Source: Mesostigma viride (lineage: Eukaryota; Streptophyta; Mesostigmatophyceae; Mesostigmatales; Mesostigmataceae). Taken from it: a stretch of DNA of 64,000 nt. Below the pieces are notes generated by a model. The model did not search any database. It saw nothing but the letters and a program-made list of their open reading frames with translations, and had not been told where the DNA came from. Of the stretch, positions 59,362 to 64,000 are shown one piece after another. The stretch spans positions 59,698 to 123,697 of the forward strand of contig RPFO01001957.1 in NCBI GenBank assembly GCA_009746045.1. The letters run 5' to 3'. The stretch's first letter is position 1. Each line of letters begins with the position of its first letter. The position numbers and the translations under genes were made by a program.

Positions 59362-61047
59362 ATGTCTTCCTCCGGCGCGACGATGATGATGCTCAAGGCC
59401 CGCGGACCGCAAGACATCGCCCTCGTGAGCCAACCGGAAGTCACGCTCTTCAAGTCCATTTATCCGCGTCACACCAACTTCTCGTGGGAGGACACCGAGA
59501 TCACCCAGGCGACGGGGCAGGCCAACTACGGACAGATGGTGGAGTTCAAGTTGACGCGCGCCGGCGACCTCATCACCAAGGTCTACCTCGTCATGCAGAT
59601 GGACGCCGTCCCCGACTGGAACGGCGCGTACTCCCCGTTCATCTGGGACTTCCCCCGCGCCCTGATCGATTACGTCGAGTTCAACGTCGGCGGCTACAAC
59701 ATCGAGCGCGTGACGGGAGATATGCTGCACGTCTGGGACATCCTGGAGCGGACCGACTACGCGAGCTACGTCGAGAACATGCCCGTGCGCCACGGCGCGT
59801 CCGTCAAGTTCAGCAAGGACGGCAAGATCGCCGAAAGTTTTGACGGGACCGCGCCACAGTACCTCTACATCCCCCTCGACTTCTCGTTCACCCAGGACCC
59901 CGGCCTCGCGCTCCCCATGATCGCGCTGTCGTGGCACGAGGTCCGCGTCAAGGTCAAGTTCCGCACCGCCGATAAGATCTTCACCTCCTACACCCTGTCG
60001 CGCCCCTTGTACGATTCCATCCCCGGAGTCGTCGGAGGTACCATCAAGGACACACTGAACAGCGCCTCTCCTGTATGGGGCTCCAACCAGCTCTATCTCC
60101 GCTCGCTGATCCGCAAGATGTTCGTAGAGGGCAGCTACGGAAACGAGATGTGTCAGCTGGTGTCCGAGACTGGCGATCGGAAATGGATCCAACACGTCAT
60201 CGACAACGCCTTCTACAACGACAAAATCACCAACATTGTCGGCACCGTCACAGACCCCGGTCCGAACGTCGACGGCACGCTGAATATCGCATTCCAGATC
60301 GCGGATTACAACACGCTCGTCGGGGCCCCGCAGACCTTCCGACTCAGCAACACTACCATCAAGGACGAGGACAAGTTCGAGACCATGGCCGTGGAGACCG
60401 TCGCGAACGCGCGGAGCTCGTGGATCGCCAAACCGCCCTCCTTCGCGTGTCGTCTGTTGTGCCGCTACATCTACCTCGACGACTTCGAGAGGCAGCAGTT
60501 CGCCAAGGACAACCACGAGTTCCTCATCACGGAAAACCAACTGCACACGCAGTACGTCAACGGGCAGGAGCAGGTCACGATCGATCTCAAGTTTAACCAC
60601 CCCACGAAGGAGCTCATCTTCTTCTACCGCCCCGACAGCTACACCGACGTCGAAACCACCGCCAAGGGCTTCTACAAGGGATACTGGTCTTTCCGGAATC
60701 CGAACAGCTCGTTCGGAGAGGGGCACCTGTTCCGCTCGGCCAACTTGATCCTGAACTCCCAGAACATGTACGGCGACGGACGCGACCCCGTCTATTTCTC
60801 GTACATTACCACCACCCAGTTCCATAAGCGATACGATACCGACCACCGCATCTACGTGATCCCTCTCTGTTTATCCCCCGGCTCCTGGAAGCCATCGGGG
60901 AGCGTCAACATGTCCCGTCTCGACGACGTCAAGCTAGTGCTGACCGGGCTCGGGACCATCCCCCCCGGCACCATTTCCGTGTACGCCCGCAACTATAATC
61001 TGTTTTCCATTCAGTCCGGGATGGGAGGCAAGAGGTACGCGTCGTAA
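59362..61047 (+). CDS. Major capsid protein paralogue 2 (intact)
   Basis: 561 aa from the ATG at 59362 (MSSSGATMMMLKARGPQDIA). Double jelly-roll capsid protein that forms the trimeric capsomers of the icosahedral shell. Jelly roll 1: VTLFKSIYPRHTNFSWEDTE, MVEFKLTRAGDLITKVYLVM, IERVTGDMLHVWDILERTDY, PGLALPMIALSWHEVRVKVK. Linker region about 205-358. Jelly roll 2: CRLLCRYIYLDDFERQQFAK, VTIDLKFNHPTKELIFFYRP, YGDGRDPVYFSYITTTQFHK, then SGSVNMSRLDDVKLVLTG. Full, unbroken, with a strong promoter-like upstream region, so it is the best candidate for the main capsid protein here. Confidence 0.95.
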   Translation: MSSSGATMMMLKARGPQDIALVSQPEVTLFKSIYPRHTNFSWEDTEITQATGQANYGQMVEFKLTRAGDLITKVYLVMQMDAVPDWNGAYSPFIWDFPRALIDYVEFNVGGYNIERVTGDMLHVWDILERTDYASYVENMPVRHGASVKFSKDGKIAESFDGTAPQYLYIPLDFSFTQDPGLALPMIALSWHEVRVKVKFRTADKIFTSYTLSRPLYDSIPGVVGGTIKDTLNSASPVWGSNQLYLRSLIRKMFVEGSYGNEMCQLVSETGDRKWIQHVIDNAFYNDKITNIVGTVTDPGPNVDGTLNIAFQIADYNTLVGAPQTFRLSNTTIKDEDKFETMAVETVANARSSWIAKPPSFACRLLCRYIYLDDFERQQFAKDNHEFLITENQLHTQYVNGQEQVTIDLKFNHPTKELIFFYRPDSYTDVETTAKGFYKGYWSFRNPNSSFGEGHLFRSANLILNSQNMYGDGRDPVYFSYITTTQFHKRYDTDHRIYVIPLCLSPGSWKPSGSVNMSRLDDVKLVLTGLGTIPPGTISVYARNYNLFSIQSGMGGKRYAS

Positions 61048-61077
61048 AAAAAATCTAGGTTACAGTTATAGCCTTCC

Positions 61078-64000
61078 ATGTCTTCGTGTGCGGTCATGTG
61101 GATTCGGAGCAAGGGGAGCCAAGACGTCAACCTCGTCGTCGACCCTGAGATCACGTTCTTCAAGGCCACGTGGGCACGTCACACCAACTTCGCGATCGAG
61201 GACGCTGAGATCACCCAATCCGCGGGTGTGATGGGGTACGGCCAGCTCGTCGAGTTCAAGATCCCGAGATCGGGGGATTTGCTCCACAAGGTCATGCTGT
61301 ACATCGATCTCGCCGAATTCCCAAACCTGGACAGTTCCCCGTTCGCCAAGGACTTTGCGCGCATCCTCATCAAGTACGTCGAGCTCTGCATCGGCGGGTT
61401 CAGCATCGAGCGCGTGACCGGCGATTACCTCCACGTGATGGACATCCTCACAAAGAAGGGGCACAAGAGCAGCGTGGACAACCTGCCGACGAGCCACGGC
61501 GGCAGCGTGAAGTTCGACGAGAGGGGCGACATATCCGAGTACTGCGACGGCTCGAAACGCCAGCATATCTACATCCCGATCGAGTTCTCTTTCACGATGG
61601 ACCCCGGCCTCGCTTTGCCCATGATCGCCATCCAGCACCACGACGTGATCATCAAGGTCCAGTTCGCGGACGCCGACGACATTTTCACCCATTATTCTAC
61701 TGCCGTGAAGGTGGACACGACTTCCACCCCCGTCGACTACTCCGGTTTCCCTTACAACCCAAGTACCGGGGCGCTTACTGCGGCAGACGGTTATTGGAAC
61801 TTTGACGGTAACCTCGCCAACTCGGCTAACGCCATCGTGGCCCCTTTCGCGCTCGCTGATTACGTTAACCAAGGTGGCGCGATCGTGGCTTCTGGTCAGG
61901 GATACACCGCGACCAACCACCGTGCCGTAGCGGATCTGCCAGCAACCGATTTTAACGGTACCGATGACACCTTCTCCCTCGTCACGTCTGTCGCGTCCGT
62001 CGTTAAGCCCGGTGCTGTCAAGGGCAATCAGCTACTCCAGTATGGGGACGCGACTAGCGGCGTCCAGCTAAAGGTGGGCAGCTCGGGCGAACTGATGCTG
62101 ACATCGACGAACGCGGGCGCGAGTGTCTCGATGTCCAAGTGGCCTAAATCCAACGTGTACGTCGGGGATGGCAAGAAACACACACTGGCACTGACGCGCG
62201 TCACGGGCTTCGCGACGGACGCCGTCCCCGCGGATACCGCGGTCGCCGGTTTGTGGTTCAAGACAAGCACCACGACCAACAATCAAGGCATCGGCGGTAT
62301 CTTGTCTCCGGCAGGAAATGTATCGGCAACTCTCGGCAGCACGAACGTTTCGGTTTCCACTTCTGGTGAAGTGACGTGGACCGCTTCCGCGACCGGTTAC
62401 TCATCGACGGCGGCTTATGACGGCGTGACCATAAGCAACACCACCGCGGCGAATGGGACACCTCATCTCTTTACCTCGTCTGACTGGGGGCGTGAATGGT
62501 CTTTCGCGTTCAAATTCTATCTCGTATCGGCGAATCTCACCGACACAAACGAAATCCCTCTATTTCAATTGGGAGGCACGTCCACGTTCAATAGGTACAT
62601 GGGGATGAAGATAAGCGCGAACGGTAACACCTTGACGTTTATTTCTCGCGGACTTTCGACCGGGGTTATCCAAACCAACTACGACATATCGGCGTTGGCA
62701 AAGGACGCGTTTCACCAAATTGTCATAGCACACGGGACCTCCCTGAATTCGGGTTTAGGGAATCCTTCCGAACCTACCACTTCCGATGCGAACCGCAGCA
62801 TTATAGCCATTTACATCGACGACGTTCAACAGGCGCAGGTTTCGGGGTATGATACATACGACGCTTACAACTACCCCCCCGTGTACATCGGTCCGTCCCC
62901 GTCCGTGTGCGTCAACTCTCCCAAGACCAAACTGAAAATCAAGGAAGTCACTCTGTGGAAGGGGCTGTATAGGGACAACAACAACGTATACCAAGTTCAC
63001 GTCGATGGACAACGGAAGATGCTTCACCCACTTTGGCCGCGCATGTCCTCTCCGAACATCGGAGATCAGAAGCTGTACCTCGGAAACGGTCCTAGCTCCG
63101 AGACTGGCTTCCGCACCACGGACACCGTGTGGGACTCGGTGTCCTTTTACAACGCCGAGCTCACAACAAATGACGTGGCCGCGACCTCCGGCATCAGTCC
63201 GTCCGCCGCCCGATTGCCCGTCGTTCGCCAAATCATGGCCGCGCAACCGAACACCAAGTTCGTAGCTATTCGAGGGGCGTCCAAGCTGGAGAACCTCGGC
63301 AAGGATTGGGCGTACCTGATCGACACCCAAGGGTCGTACCGGTTCTCCGTGACGGGGTGGACCACTGCCCCTACGAGCGGACTCTTGAACAGCATCACGG
63401 TCAAGGTCGCCGAAACGGTGTCGCTGTTCCCACTCGCGGGGGCGGGCGGCGGCGGCGATTACACCATGATCATCGACGCATCGGCGATCCCCGACCACCT
63501 TCGGTACGTTATGGGGACATCCCAGCCGTTCGTTCACCCGCGTGCCGGATGGATCGCCAACCCGCCCAAGTTCGAGTGCAAGCTGGTGGCGCGGTTCTTC
63601 TACCTCGACGATTTCGAGAGGAAGCAATTCGCGCTCAACGGCCACGAGTACCTGATCACCGAGACGCAGTTCTTCCAGCAGCACGTCGGCGGCGAGAACG
63701 AGCTGGACCTCGAGCTGCGTTTCAACCATCCTGTGAAGGAGCTGCTGTTCTGGTACAAGCCGTCCGACCTCACCTTCGCCTCTAGCAAGTTCCGTTCGGA
63801 CGCCGACTTCGGGTACAACGCCTATTGGAAGTTCTATAACGACAACAGCGAGTTCGGAGACGGCCACCTGTTCTCGAAAGCGAACCTGTCGCTAAACTCC
63901 CAGAACCTGTACGGCGACGGCCGCGACCCCGTGTACTTCTCGTACTTGGTCCCGGCCGACTTCCACACGCGTGTGGAGAATAACGCGCGCGGTGTACGTG
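61078..64000 (+). CDS. Major capsid protein paralogue 3 with large LamG-like insertion (3' end outside window)
   Basis: Open from the ATG at 61078 to the window end: 974 codons with no stop. Jelly roll 1 (1-210) is a normal MCP half (EITFFKATWARHTNFAIEDA, MGYGQLVEFKIPRSGDLLHK, PGLALPMIAIQHHDVIIKVQ, FADADDIFTHYS). MCP sequence resumes at about 823 (GWIANPPKFECKLVARFFYL, DDFERKQFALNGHEYLITET, YGDGRDPVYFSYLVPADFH). Between them lie about 610 residues where paralogue 2 has about 150. They show LamG/concanavalin-like strands in two blocks: about 228-400 (GYWNFDGNLANSANAIVAPF) and about 430-705 (GREWSFAFKFYLVSANLTDT, DAFHQIVIAHGT, IIAIYIDDVQQAQVS, VWDSVSFYNAEL). The insert is less GC-rich than both ends. 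Probably a decorated minor capsomer. Confidence 0.9.
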   Translation, partial: MSSCAVMWIRSKGSQDVNLVVDPEITFFKATWARHTNFAIEDAEITQSAGVMGYGQLVEFKIPRSGDLLHKVMLYIDLAEFPNLDSSPFAKDFARILIKYVELCIGGFSIERVTGDYLHVMDILTKKGHKSSVDNLPTSHGGSVKFDERGDISEYCDGSKRQHIYIPIEFSFTMDPGLALPMIAIQHHDVIIKVQFADADDIFTHYSTAVKVDTTSTPVDYSGFPYNPSTGALTAADGYWNFDGNLANSANAIVAPFALADYVNQGGAIVASGQGYTATNHRAVADLPATDFNGTDDTFSLVTSVASVVKPGAVKGNQLLQYGDATSGVQLKVGSSGELMLTSTNAGASVSMSKWPKSNVYVGDGKKHTLALTRVTGFATDAVPADTAVAGLWFKTSTTTNNQGIGGILSPAGNVSATLGSTNVSVSTSGEVTWTASATGYSSTAAYDGVTISNTTAANGTPHLFTSSDWGREWSFAFKFYLVSANLTDTNEIPLFQLGGTSTFNRYMGMKISANGNTLTFISRGLSTGVIQTNYDISALAKDAFHQIVIAHGTSLNSGLGNPSEPTTSDANRSIIAIYIDDVQQAQVSGYDTYDAYNYPPVYIGPSPSVCVNSPKTKLKIKEVTLWKGLYRDNNNVYQVHVDGQRKMLHPLWPRMSSPNIGDQKLYLGNGPSSETGFRTTDTVWDSVSFYNAELTTNDVAATSGISPSAARLPVVRQIMAAQPNTKFVAIRGASKLENLGKDWAYLIDTQGSYRFSVTGWTTAPTSGLLNSITVKVAETVSLFPLAGAGGGGDYTMIIDASAIPDHLRYVMGTSQPFVHPRAGWIANPPKFECKLVARFFYLDDFERKQFALNGHEYLITETQFFQQHVGGENELDLELRFNHPVKELLFWYKPSDLTFASSKFRSDADFGYNAYWKFYNDNSEFGDGHLFSKANLSLNSQNLYGDGRDPVYFSYLVPADFHTRVENNARGVR

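Noticed and set aside
59284-60846. 520-codon minus-strand frame antisense to MCP paralogue 2
   Set aside because: Val/Asp/Gly/Arg-rich shadow of a clearly identified capsid gene.
1-64000. tRNA genes, group I introns and inteins
   Set aside because: I looked for tRNA-like cloverleaf ends and for interrupted conserved genes and saw none that I could support; a covariance-model search would be decisive.

Overview
The window looks like part of the genome of a large double-stranded DNA virus of the phylum Nucleocytoviricota, or a viral segment integrated in a host. It is GC-rich and very densely coded, with about 65 intronless genes on both strands, gaps that are mostly under 100 bases, and TATA-like elements 10-30 bases before many ATGs. 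Hallmark genes are a D5-type SF3 helicase-primase (773-2982), an FCS zinc-finger VLTF2-like factor (16831-17604), a VLTF3-like late transcription factor (53144-54244), PCNA (54246-55046) and three double jelly-roll major capsid protein (MCP) paralogues (57652-64000). The family cannot be settled from this window. Gene content is compatible with an algal or protist virus; no tRNA, CRISPR array or bacterial operon was seen.

Layout. 1-9.5 kb: helicase, small membrane proteins, a RING/TRAF zinc-finger protein, a Vsr-like nuclease, a SprT-like protease and a probable ssDNA-binding protein. 9.5-19 kb: an HNH nuclease, three large probable virion proteins with GC-rich N-terminal and AT-richer C-terminal halves, a small basic protein at 14170-14337, a GNAT-like protein, VLTF2 and an acidic protein. 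19.1-19.7 kb: a near-perfect inverted repeat (arms of about 280 bp) around an AT-rich core, beside a SET-domain gene. 20.9-29.7 kb is an accessory zone: a KilA-N/nuclease fusion, a BRO-like gene, a duplicated 123-bp 5' cassette, two ADP-ribosyltransferase-fold paralogues, and a BRO-domain fragment between 88-bp direct repeats. 29.8-42.9 kb: small membrane proteins, a cysteine desulfurase, an 1861-residue coiled-coil protein, zinc-ribbon proteins and a staphylococcal-nuclease-like protein. 42.9-50.2 kb: four consecutive fibre or tail-like surface proteins. 50.3-57.7 kb: VLTF3, PCNA and a LysM/glycine-zipper protein. 57.7-64 kb: the MCP cluster.

How the genes fit together. Helicase, PCNA, the SSB candidate and several nucleases serve DNA replication and recombination. 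VLTF2 and VLTF3 would drive late genes, and the fibre and MCP genes share an upstream T-run plus GTGTATA..CGCGA. SET, RING/TRAF, KilA-N and ADP-ribosyltransferase-fold proteins are candidates for acting on the host.

Most striking observations. (1) LamG/concanavalin-like modules interrupt several surface proteins, including an MCP that carries about 460 extra residues between its two jelly rolls and is still open at the window end. (2) Four genes need the same one-base (-1) frame change; two of these fall exactly on G_GGG_GGG. This is either frameshifting or homopolymer under-calling. (3) The large inverted repeat. (4) Repeat-mediated shuffling in the accessory zone.
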